Source: Chloroflexales bacterium (GTDB lineage: Bacteria > Chloroflexota > Chloroflexia > Chloroflexales > Chloroflexaceae). Taken from it: 5,073 nucleotides of DNA. Under the pieces are notes generated by a model. The model did not search any database. It saw only the letters and a program-made list of their open reading frames with translations, and was not told where the DNA came from. Location: positions 1 through 5,073 of the forward strand of contig JAAXUL010000656.1 in NCBI GenBank assembly GCA_013336035.1, given 5' to 3'. Position 1 is the stretch's first letter. Each line of letters opens with the position of its first letter. Shown here piece by piece: positions 1-4,672 of the stretch. The position numbers and the translations under genes were made by a program.

Positions 1-117
1 GGTCTGGACCCAGAAGAAGCCGCTCTGGGCGCGCAGCACCATGCCGGTGACGCGCTCGGGGCGGCTGGGTGGGGCCTCGGGCTCGCTCAGACTGGCCTCA
101 GCGCTTCGGGTGCTCAT
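1..117 (-). CDS. rsgA: Probable ribosome small-subunit-dependent GTPase A, N-terminal part (cut by window edge)
   Basis: Only the first 39 codons lie in the window; the gene continues beyond position 1. After a 24-residue Ser/Pro/Glu-rich leader, residues 25-39 read GMVLRAQSGFFWVQT. This matches the first strand pair of the OB-fold that opens RsgA/YjeQ/CpgA proteins (pattern G-x-V/I-x-x-A-x-SGF-Y/F-x-V). In that family the OB-fold binds the 30S subunit and is followed by a circularly permuted GTPase domain, not visible here, and a zinc finger. RsgA acts late in 30S maturation. The ATG at 117-115 is supported by GGAGGT at 126-131, 8 nt upstream, inside the preceding gene. A later ATG (42-40) would remove the leader but has no comparable ribosome binding site. 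The start overlaps the stop of the 99-residue gene by 20 nt, which suggests translational coupling. The identification rests on about 15 residues, so another OB-fold protein is possible. Confidence 0.72.
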   Translation of the reverse strand, partial: MSTRSAEASLSEPEAPPSRPERVTGMVLRAQSGFFWVQT

Positions 118-397
118 GGACGCGCACCTCCAGGTTACTGATGCCCAGGACATCGAAGGTGAAGTCAAGGATGCGCTCGATGATCTTCGGCTGCGCCTGC
201 CCCTCGTGGATATCTATCTGGGCCTGCCGCCTCGCCTCGGGGGGGCGCCCTGGCGGGTAGTGGTGCAGCGAGCCGTCGCGCTCTAAGATGATCACGGTTG
301 GCCTCCCCTCACGGGTGCGGTGAGCCGCAGGCTGCTGCGGCTGACGTGCGTCCGGCGGCGTGCGCGTGGTCTCAGCTGCTTGGTTGAGCAATATCAT
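98..397 (-). CDS. Hypothetical 99-residue protein upstream of rsgA
   Basis: I do not recognise a family. The N-terminal third (residues 1-30) is rich in Gln, Thr, Pro and Ala and is probably disordered. Residues from about 31 onward look folded: a hydrophobic strand with TVIILERDGSLHHYPPGRPP, then QAQIDIHEGQAQPKIIERIL, then a C-terminal segment ILDFTFDVLGISNLEVRVHE and a basic end. There is no signal peptide or membrane segment, so it is likely cytoplasmic. The start at 397-395 is chosen because AAGGAG (404-409) sits 6 nt upstream; an in-frame ATG at 478-476 would add 27 residues but has no clear Shine-Dalgarno. The gene overlaps the probable rsgA by 20 nt and carries the rsgA ribosome binding site in its last codons, so the two are very likely cotranscribed and coupled. 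A role near ribosome assembly would be guilt by association only. I see no convincing promoter between 410 and 480. Confidence 0.75.
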   Translation of the reverse strand: MILLNQAAETTRTPPDARQPQQPAAHRTREGRPTVIILERDGSLHHYPPGRPPEARRQAQIDIHEGQAQPKIIERILDFTFDVLGISNLEVRVHEHPKR

Positions 398-403
398 CTC
401 GGG

Positions 404-409
404 CTCCTT
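404..409 (-). promoter_or_regulatory. Ribosome binding site deciding the start of the 99-residue gene
   Basis: Read on the minus strand the sequence is AAGGAG, 6 nt before the ATG at 397-395. It favours the 99-residue form over the 126-residue form starting at 478. Confidence 0.8.
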
Positions 410-481
410 ACTGGTCGTTGCGGCTGTCCCATCATCTTGCGTACAGTGCCGTCGCGGCGCCCGGGGGGGCGTGCCCATAGC

Positions 482-515
482 AAAGGGCCGTGGGCGCTGC
501 GCGCCACGGCCCCTT
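482..515 (-). terminator. GC-rich hairpin between the small gene and the 99-residue gene (possible second terminator)
   Basis: GGGCCGTGG (485-493) and CCACGGCCC (504-512) are perfect inverted repeats. On the minus-strand transcript the stem extends by one G-U and two A-U pairs to 482-515, giving AAG...TTT ends. On the plus-strand transcript the same extension is broken by an A-C mismatch, so the structure fits minus-strand RNA better. The tail after the stem on the minus strand is mixed (GCTATGGG), so as a terminator it is weak. It may equally be a leader hairpin for the downstream genes. It is a sequence relative of the hairpin at 524-563: GGC[C/T]GTGGGCGCT occurs in both, 42 nt apart. Confidence 0.45.
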
Positions 516-523
516 ATACAAAG

Positions 524-563
524 AAGAGGCTGTGGGCGCTTTCTCAGCTACCCACAGCCTCTT
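524..563 (-). terminator. Probable rho-independent terminator of the 42-codon gene
   Basis: AAGAGGCTGTGGG (524-536) and CCCACAGCCTCTT (551-563) form a perfect 13-bp stem with a 14-nt loop. Read on the minus strand the stem begins 20 nt after the stop codon at 586-584. Its 3' side runs into CTCTTCTTTGTAT, a tract with most positions U. In the plus direction the stem is followed by GCTCGTCTAGC, with no U tract. Position and tail therefore both assign it to the minus strand, ending the small gene's transcript. Confidence 0.65.
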
Positions 564-583
564 GCTCGTCTAGCGGAGCGGTG

Positions 584-712
584 TCAGCTCCTGAGCAAGC
601 GGAACATGGGTAGGGGGATCCCCTTACCGAAGGCGCGGGCGATGAGCATGGCCCGGGCCTGGTAGCCCGCGTCGGCAGCGCCGACGGTCGTGTTATTGAC
701 AGCGATGATCAC
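584..712 (-). CDS. Small hypothetical protein, 42 residues, GTG start
   Basis: This is a 42-residue reading frame, not assignable to a known family. It reads VIIAVNNTTVGAADAGYQAR, then AMLIARAFGKGIPLPMFRLL, then RS. It begins with a short hydrophobic strand, has an Ala-rich middle likely to be helical, and ends in a basic, Pro-containing tail. There is no Cys or His and no clear membrane segment. Four signals argue that it is real. GGAAGGAG lies 8 nt before the GTG. A TTGACA-N18-TATCCT promoter sits at the right distance upstream. A hairpin with a U-rich tail lies 20 nt after the stop. About 37 of 42 sense codons end in G or C, as in the neighbouring real genes. The frame stays open upstream to a stop at 772-770 without another ATG, so it could instead be the 3' remnant of a longer decayed gene, but a remnant would not be expected to keep such well-placed signals. 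Confidence 0.6.
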   Translation of the reverse strand: MIIAVNNTTVGAADAGYQARAMLIARAFGKGIPLPMFRLLRS

Positions 713-720
713 CTGGCCTG

Positions 721-728
721 CTCCTTCC
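721..728 (-). promoter_or_regulatory. Strong ribosome binding site of the 42-codon gene
   Basis: On the minus strand this reads GGAAGGAG, 8 nt upstream of the GTG at 712-710. It is what sets the start, since no ATG exists in the open frame upstream of the GTG. Confidence 0.65.
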
Positions 729-763
729 GTTCCGTTACAATATGCGTATGACGTATTGGCGCA

Positions 764-793
764 AGGATATCACAGGGCCTGCGACCTTGTCAA
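764..793 (-). promoter_or_regulatory. Promoter of the 42-codon gene (minus strand)
   Basis: Reading the minus strand, TTGACA (793-788, perfect -35) is followed after 18 nt by TATCCT (769-764, 4 of 6 to the -10 consensus). The -10 is preceded by TGA, giving the TGn extended -10 element. Expected transcription start is near 757, leaving a leader of about 45 nt before the GTG. It is the best minus-strand promoter in the window and could also serve the 99-residue gene and rsgA by read-through of the hairpins. Confidence 0.6.
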
Positions 794-856
794 TGCCCGG
801 GCGCTCCGTCTTTCGGCCGAGCCGCATGCATTTCACTAGCGCGGCTCTAACATGCT

Positions 857-890
857 TCTAACACCACGGTGCTAGATTCACGGATAGATT
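857..890 (+). promoter_or_regulatory. Candidate htpG promoter/operator region
   Basis: TCTAACACC (857-865), a 2-nt spacer and GGTGCTAGA (868-876) form a dyad with 8 of 9 complementary positions. Its right arm overlaps TGCTAGATT (870-878), an extended -10-like element; TAGATT occurs again at 885-890, 12 nt later. No good -35 hexamer lies 16-18 nt upstream of either copy. That fits an activator-dependent, regulated or alternative-sigma promoter, or means the promoter is not correctly placed. An operator for an unidentified regulator is an inference. Confidence 0.4.
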
Positions 891-920
891 GCCTGTAGCA
901 CAAGCCGTACGCCCTATGGT

Positions 921-926
921 GAGGAG
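921..926 (+). promoter_or_regulatory. Ribosome binding site of htpG, deciding the start
   Basis: GAGGAG lies 6 nt before the ATG at 933. An in-frame TTG at 927 directly abuts this site and would leave no spacing, so the ATG is preferred. Confidence 0.85.
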
Positions 927-932
927 TTGTCT

Positions 933-2801
933 ATGTCCACAGAGCCGACCACCGAGCATGCGCCTGAGGCGCACACCTTCAAGGCCGAGGTGCAGCAGGT
1001 GCTGCACATCCTGGCCCACTCGCTCTACACCGACCGCGAGATCTTCCTGCGCGAGCTGATCTCGAACGCCTCCGACGCCCTCAACCGCATCCAGTTCGAG
1101 ATGCTCACGAACCGCGAGGCGCTCGACCCCGAGGTCGAGCTAGCGATCTGGGTTGAGGCTGACAGCGAGCAGCGCACCGTGACGATCAGAGACACGGGCA
1201 CCGGCATGACCCTCGACGAGCTGGTCGAGCATCTGGGCACGATCGCCCAGTCGAGCGCCAGGGCCTTTGTGCAGCAGACCAAGGAGGGCAACAAGGCCGC
1301 GGCCAGCGAGATCATCGGCCAGTTCGGCGTGGGCTTCTACTCGGTCTTCATGGTCGCCGACAAGGTCACGGTCGTCTCGCGCTCGTACCGCCCCGGCGTC
1401 GAGGCGGCTATGTGGGAGAGCACAGGCGGCGACAGCTACGTCGCCGGCCCAGCCGAGCGCGAGGGCCGCGGCACGACGGTGACGCTGCACCTGAAGGAGG
1501 ACGCCGCCGAGTTCGCGAGCGGCTGGCGGATCGAGCAGATCGTCAAGAAGCACTCCGACTTCGTGGCCTTCCCGATCTACAGCGGCGAGCGCCAGATCAA
1601 CCAGCGCAAGGCCCTCTGGCGGCGCGCCCCCCGCGAGGTCGAGGCCGACGAGTACAAGAACCTCTACCGGCAGCTGACCCTCGACGCCGACGAGCCCCTG
1701 CTGCACCTGCACCTCTCGACCGACGTGCCGGTGGATCTGCACAGCGTGCTGTTTGTGCCGGCGAAGCGCGAGCGCGGCCTGATAGAGCGGCGGATCGAGG
1801 GCAAGATCAAGCTCTACTCGCGCAAAGTGCTGATCCTCGACGAGGTCAAAGAGCTGCTGCCGGCCTACTTCCGCTTCATCGAGGGCGTGGTCGACAGCGA
1901 GGACCTGCCCCTGAACGTCTCGCGCGAGAGCGTGCAGAGCTCACCGGTGCTGCAGCGCATCAAGAAGACCCTGACGGGCCGCCTGCACCGCGAGCTGAAC
2001 GAGCTGGCCGATCAGAAGCCCGAGCAGTTCGCCGCGTTCTGGGAAGAGTTCGGGGTCTTCATCAAAGAGGGCGTGGCGACCGACTACGAGGGCCGCGCCG
2101 ACCTGCTGAAGCTGCTGCGCTTCCACACCACGCGCGGCGGCGACGAGCTGGTGACCCTAGGCCAGTACAAGAGCCGCATCGTCGATGGGCAGAGCGAGAT
2201 CTACTACGTGCTGGCCTCGAGCCTCGAGGCGGCCCGCACCAGCCCGCACCTGGACCCGCTTGCAGCGCGCGGGATCGAGGTGCTGCTGCTGACCGACCTG
2301 ATGGACGGCTTTATGCTCTCGGGCCTGCGCGACTACGAGGGGCTGAAGCTGCGCAACATCGACGAGGCCGAGCTCGACCTGCCCGGCGAGGTCGAGGCCG
2401 CGGCATCGCAGGTCAGCGACGAGCAGTTCGCGCGGCTGGCCGAGCAGGCGGCGGCGACCCTTGGCGACAAGGTCAAGGAGGTGCGGGCCTCGAAGGTGCT
2501 GCGCGACAGCCCGGCGCGCCTAGTGAGCGACGACAGCATGGGCCGCGAGATGCAGCGCATCCAGCAGCTGCTGGGCCGCGAGGCCGAGCAGAGCCCGCGG
2601 ATCATGGAGCTGAACCCGAGCCACGGGCTGGTGGCCGCGCTGGCGCGGCGGGTCGAGGCGAACGCCGACGATCCGGTGGTGGCGGCGGCGCTCGAGCAGC
2701 TCTACGATAACGCCCTGCTGATCGAGGGGCTGCACCAGAACCCGGCGACCATGGTGCCGCGCATTCTCAAGCTGCTCGAGGCGGCGGCGCGCACCGGGTA
2801 G
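933..2801 (+). CDS. htpG: Molecular chaperone HtpG (bacterial Hsp90)
   Basis: Full-length cytosolic Hsp90 of 622 residues, almost exactly the usual bacterial length. It is a dimeric ATP-driven chaperone that remodels late folding intermediates together with DnaK. The N-terminal GHKL ATPase domain (about 1-205) carries RELISNASDAL with catalytic Glu41 and Mg/ATP-binding Asn45. It also has the nucleotide-binding DTGTGM at 87-92, the ATP-lid motif LGTIAQSSARAF, the glycine motif GQFGVGF at 129-135, and GRGTTVTL. The middle domain starts near HSDFVAFPIY (207) and contains LPLNVSRE, whose Arg331 matches the ATP-contacting arginine of the catalytic loop. The C-terminal dimerisation domain (about 495-622) has the conserved MELNPSHGLV near 558-567. 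There is no MEEVD tail, as expected for bacteria. No frameshift or missing residue is seen. It lies directly upstream of hrcA, but a new promoter starts at its stop codon and its own upstream region lacks CIRCE, so it is probably a separate transcription unit. Confidence 0.98.
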   Translation: MSTEPTTEHAPEAHTFKAEVQQVLHILAHSLYTDREIFLRELISNASDALNRIQFEMLTNREALDPEVELAIWVEADSEQRTVTIRDTGTGMTLDELVEHLGTIAQSSARAFVQQTKEGNKAAASEIIGQFGVGFYSVFMVADKVTVVSRSYRPGVEAAMWESTGGDSYVAGPAEREGRGTTVTLHLKEDAAEFASGWRIEQIVKKHSDFVAFPIYSGERQINQRKALWRRAPREVEADEYKNLYRQLTLDADEPLLHLHLSTDVPVDLHSVLFVPAKRERGLIERRIEGKIKLYSRKVLILDEVKELLPAYFRFIEGVVDSEDLPLNVSRESVQSSPVLQRIKKTLTGRLHRELNELADQKPEQFAAFWEEFGVFIKEGVATDYEGRADLLKLLRFHTTRGGDELVTLGQYKSRIVDGQSEIYYVLASSLEAARTSPHLDPLAARGIEVLLLTDLMDGFMLSGLRDYEGLKLRNIDEAELDLPGEVEAAASQVSDEQFARLAEQAAATLGDKVKEVRASKVLRDSPARLVSDDSMGREMQRIQQLLGREAEQSPRIMELNPSHGLVAALARRVEANADDPVVAAALEQLYDNALLIEGLHQNPATMVPRILKLLEAAARTG

Positions 2802-2828
2802 ACAGCAAAGGGCGGATCGTGGTACAAT
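2799..2828 (+). promoter_or_regulatory. Promoter of the hrcA-grpE-dnaK operon
   Basis: TAGACA (2799-2804, 5 of 6 to TTGACA) is followed after 18 nt by TACAAT (2823-2828, 5 of 6 to TATAAT). TGG sits immediately before the -10, giving an extended -10. The first three bases of the -35 are the htpG stop codon. Transcription should start near 2834-2836, placing the CIRCE about 40 nt into the leader, a normal arrangement for HrcA-regulated operons. Confidence 0.75.
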
Positions 2829-2831
2829 GCC

Positions 2832-2860
2832 GATTGGCGTGCACACAGTGCACGCCAATC
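2832..2860 (+). other. Perfect 13-bp inverted repeat at the expected operon transcription start
   Basis: GATTGGCGTGCAC (2832-2844) and GTGCACGCCAATC (2848-2860) are exact inverted repeats around the trinucleotide ACA. For transcripts coming from htpG it could act as a terminator, but the tail is only CTTTAGCTCG, so a weak one. For transcripts starting at about 2835 it would form a hairpin at the extreme 5' end of the operon mRNA. As DNA it could also be an operator for a second regulator. The sequence alone does not choose among these. Confidence 0.7.
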
Positions 2861-2875
2861 CTTTAGCTCGCGGCC

Positions 2876-2902
2876 TTAGCACTCGTTGCGCTTGAGTGCT
2901 AA
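2876..2902 (+). promoter_or_regulatory. CIRCE operator (HrcA binding site)
   Basis: TTAGCACTC, a 9-nt spacer, and GAGTGCTAA match the CIRCE consensus at every arm position with the canonical spacing. HrcA, encoded immediately downstream, binds this element and represses transcription; GroE-assisted folding of HrcA sets the feedback in studied bacteria. Here it should make hrcA autoregulated and place grpE and dnaK under the same control. It ends 22 nt before the hrcA start and can also form a stem-loop in the mRNA leader. Confidence 0.97.
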
Positions 2903-2913
2903 GATGTGGTCAT

Positions 2914-2918
2914 AGGAG
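2914..2918 (+). promoter_or_regulatory. Ribosome binding site of hrcA
   Basis: AGGAG lies 6 nt before GTG 2925, 9 nt before GTG 2928 and 12 nt before ATG 2931, so the first two are the best-spaced starts. The alternative ATG at 2976 has only AGGA (2964-2967), 8 nt upstream. Confidence 0.6.
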
Positions 2919-2924
2919 CGTAGG

Positions 2925-4091
2925 GTGGTGATGGCGTGGCGGGGCAGCCCCCGCGCCCTTAGTAGGACGGCACGTATGTCGGCGGGTCTGACGGAGCGGC
3001 GGCAGAGCATCCTAAAGCTGGTCATCCAGGAATTTGTCGAGTCGGCCACTCCTGTAGCCTCAGAGACACTGGTGCGCAAGTACCGGCTCAACGTCTCGCC
3101 GGCCACGGTGCGCAACGAGCTGGCCGCCCTGGAGGATCTGGGCTACCTCACCCACATGCATACGTCGGCCGGGCGCCTGCCGACCGATGCCGGCTACAGG
3201 TTCTTTGTCGAGAACCTGATGGAGCGCACGTCTCTCTCGCTGCCCGAGCAGCGCATGATCCGCCACCAGTTCTACCAGGTGCGCGGCGAGCTCGACCAGT
3301 GGATCCAGCTGGCCGGCGCGGTGCTGGCGCGCACGGCCCAGAACGCCTCGGTGGTGACCCCGCCGCGCACCGCCGAGCGGCTGCGTTTCCGGCACCTCGA
3401 GCTGATCGCGATCCACGAGACCGTAGCCCTGGCGGTGCTAGTCTTCCACGGCGGGATCGTCAGGCAGCAGACCTTCTCGCTTGACGCCGTGCGCTCGCCC
3501 GATGACCTGCGTCGCTGCGCGGCCCGCCTGAGCGATCTCCTGGCCGACCTGACGCTCAGCGGGGTCGAGGAGCTAGTCGCCCGCGAGGACCAGCAGGCCC
3601 AGCCCTGTTTCGGCGACTTCGAGCGCAGCGTGCTCGAGATCATCGTCAGGTCTATGCAGACGTTCGAGGAGCAGGCCCAGGAGCAGATCTACAGCGATGG
3701 GCTGATCGAGATGCTGAGCCAGCCCGAGTTCATCCCGGCCCTGGCCCGCGAGGACGCCGAGCGCTCCGTCGAGCGGATGCGCCGCGCCCTCGAGATCCTG
3801 AAGAGTGGGCGGGGCCTGGGGCCCCTGATCCCCCAGGCCCTGGCATCGAACGGCGTGCAGGTGATCATCGGCGGCGAGAACAGCGACGATGAGATGCGCG
3901 AGTACAGTGTCGTGCTGGCCCGCTACGGCGTGGATCGCGCGGTAGTGGGCGTGCTCGGCATCATCGGGCCGACGCGCATGGCCTACCCGCGCTCGATCTC
4001 GACCGTGCGCTACATCTCGTCACTGATGAGCGACCTGCTGGCCGAGCTCTACAATGCTGAGAACCGCGCCCCCGATTCGCCCGGGGCCTGA
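2925..4091 (+). CDS. hrcA: Heat-inducible transcription repressor HrcA
   Basis: Repressor of class I heat-shock genes that binds CIRCE; 388 residues from the GTG used here. The winged helix-turn-helix (about 21-100) starts at LTERRQSILKLVIQEF and contains SPATVRNELAALEDLGYL and the wing THMHTSAGRLPTDAGYRFF, both diagnostic for HrcA. The rest is the GAF-like ligand/dimerisation domain with the family insertion. It ends in the conserved block GGENSDDEMREYSVV followed by GPTRMAYPR (348-356) and a helical C-terminus. Start choice is uncertain. GTG 2925 has the better ribosome binding site but adds 17 residues, including Arg-rich sequence not typical of the family. ATG 2976 gives 371 residues and begins just before the conserved domain. 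The gene is first in the operon behind a perfect CIRCE and ends 26 nt before grpE. The function is secure; only the N-terminus is in doubt. Confidence 0.96.
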   Translation: MVMAWRGSPRALSRTARMSAGLTERRQSILKLVIQEFVESATPVASETLVRKYRLNVSPATVRNELAALEDLGYLTHMHTSAGRLPTDAGYRFFVENLMERTSLSLPEQRMIRHQFYQVRGELDQWIQLAGAVLARTAQNASVVTPPRTAERLRFRHLELIAIHETVALAVLVFHGGIVRQQTFSLDAVRSPDDLRRCAARLSDLLADLTLSGVEELVAREDQQAQPCFGDFERSVLEIIVRSMQTFEEQAQEQIYSDGLIEMLSQPEFIPALAREDAERSVERMRRALEILKSGRGLGPLIPQALASNGVQVIIGGENSDDEMREYSVVLARYGVDRAVVGVLGIIGPTRMAYPRSISTVRYISSLMSDLLAELYNAENRAPDSPGA

Positions 4092-4108
4092 GACCAGCTG
4101 ATCTTACC

Positions 4109-4114
4109 GAGGAG
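4109..4114 (+). promoter_or_regulatory. Ribosome binding site of grpE
   Basis: GAGGAG lies only 3 nt before the ATG at 4118, tighter than the usual 5-9 nt. No other in-frame start with better spacing is visible nearby, so the ATG is kept. Confidence 0.65.
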
Positions 4115-4117
4115 ACT

Positions 4118-4636
4118 ATGAGCGAAGAGCAGAACACTGTTGACCAGGCGGCCGAGGCACCTGATGGCGACTTCGTCGCCGAGCTGCAGGCAAAGCTGGC
4201 CAAGGCCGAGGCCGAGGCCGCCGAGTACAAAGACCAGTGGCTACGGGCCACCGCCGACTATAAGAACTTTAAGCGCCGCGCCGAGATCGAGCGCTCGGAG
4301 CTGATCCGTAGCGCGAGCTCGGCCCTGGTGTTGAAGCTGCTGCCCGTGATGGACGACTTCGAGCGGGCCATCGCGAACATCCCCCCTGAGATCGCCGAAA
4401 GCGCGTGGTGGGGTGGCACCCAGCTGATCGCCCATAAGCTGCGCACCATTTTCGAGAGCGAGGGCGTCAAAGCGATCGAGGCCCTCGGCAATGACTTCGA
4501 CCCCAACCTGCACGAGGCTGTCCTCTACGAGGAGGCCGATGGCCAGGACGGCAAGGTTGTCGCCGAGCTGCAGCGGGGCTATAAGCTGGGCGATCGGGTG
4601 CTCAGGCCAAGCATGGTGAAGGTTGGACGAGGCTAG
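4118..4636 (+). CDS. grpE: GrpE, nucleotide exchange factor of DnaK
   Basis: Cytosolic dimeric cochaperone of 172 residues, within the normal range. It releases ADP from DnaK so that ATP can rebind and substrate is freed. An acidic, probably disordered N-terminus (1-18) leads into a long charged coiled-coil helix (about 19-70: AELQAKLAKAEAEAAEYKDQ, then the family-typical RATADYKNFKRR). Next come the four-helix-bundle dimer region (LVLKLLPVMDDFERAI, 70-85) and the C-terminal beta domain that contacts DnaK. That domain contains GNDFDPNLHEAV (124-135) and the GrpE signature VVAELQRGYKLGDRVLRPSM ending in VKV. It starts 26 nt after hrcA and ends 36 nt before dnaK with no terminator or promoter visible in either gap, so it is cotranscribed under the CIRCE. 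Confidence 0.97.
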   Translation: MSEEQNTVDQAAEAPDGDFVAELQAKLAKAEAEAAEYKDQWLRATADYKNFKRRAEIERSELIRSASSALVLKLLPVMDDFERAIANIPPEIAESAWWGGTQLIAHKLRTIFESEGVKAIEALGNDFDPNLHEAVLYEEADGQDGKVVAELQRGYKLGDRVLRPSMVKVGRG

Positions 4637-4657
4637 GGCCGTAGTTTATGTGAGCGC

Positions 4658-4662
4658 AGGAG
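4658..4662 (+). promoter_or_regulatory. Ribosome binding site of dnaK
   Basis: AGGAG lies 10 nt before the ATG at 4673. The spacing is slightly long but the Hsp70 N-terminus fixes the start. Confidence 0.7.
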
Positions 4663-4672
4663 TATCTGGCGT

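Larger units (their letters stand above)
794..932. other. Non-coding stretch between the divergent transcription units
   Basis: These 139 nt separate the minus-strand small-gene promoter from the htpG start. I see no gene. The stretch holds the candidate htpG promoter and its inverted repeat (857-890) and the htpG ribosome binding site. No CIRCE element is present, so HrcA control of htpG is not indicated. Confidence 0.7.

Noticed and set aside
41..286. Open frame on the + strand over the rsgA start and the 99-residue gene
   Set aside because: The minus-strand frames here have coupled starts, strong ribosome binding sites and a recognisable RsgA motif; the + frame has none of these.
609..628. 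Palindrome around GGGGATCCCC
   Set aside because: It falls in the coding part of the 42-codon gene (Lys-Gly-Ile-Pro-Leu-Pro), is short, and can be explained by codon content in GC-rich DNA.
670..686. CGTCGGC-AGC-GCCGACG hairpin
   Set aside because: A perfect 7-bp stem but within coding sequence for Val-Gly-Ala-Ala-Asp-Ala; such stems are common by chance at this GC content and there is no U tract.
696..741. TTGACA (696-701) and TACAAT (736-741) on the + strand as a promoter
   Set aside because: The spacer would be 34 nt, twice the workable length, and the element lies inside the small minus-strand gene.
584..772. Pseudogene call for the frame containing the 42-codon gene
   Set aside because: The frame is open to 772, which allows a decayed longer gene, but the precise promoter, ribosome binding site and terminator spacing fit an intact small gene better. 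Kept only as an alternative.
857..876. A second CIRCE upstream of htpG
   Set aside because: The half-site cores are similar, but the spacing is 4 nt instead of 13 and the arms lack the flanking TC/GA positions, so HrcA binding is not supported.
1140..1742. 200-codon open frame on the minus strand inside htpG
   Set aside because: Antisense shadow with Leu/Val/Ala/Asp-rich low-information sequence and no promoter or ribosome binding site that I could see.
1412..2710. Long open frame of 432 codons on the + strand inside htpG
   Set aside because: It is a shifted frame of a GC-rich Hsp90 gene; the product is almost only Arg, Ala, Gly, Pro and Glu, the typical shadow composition. htpG itself is intact across the whole stretch.
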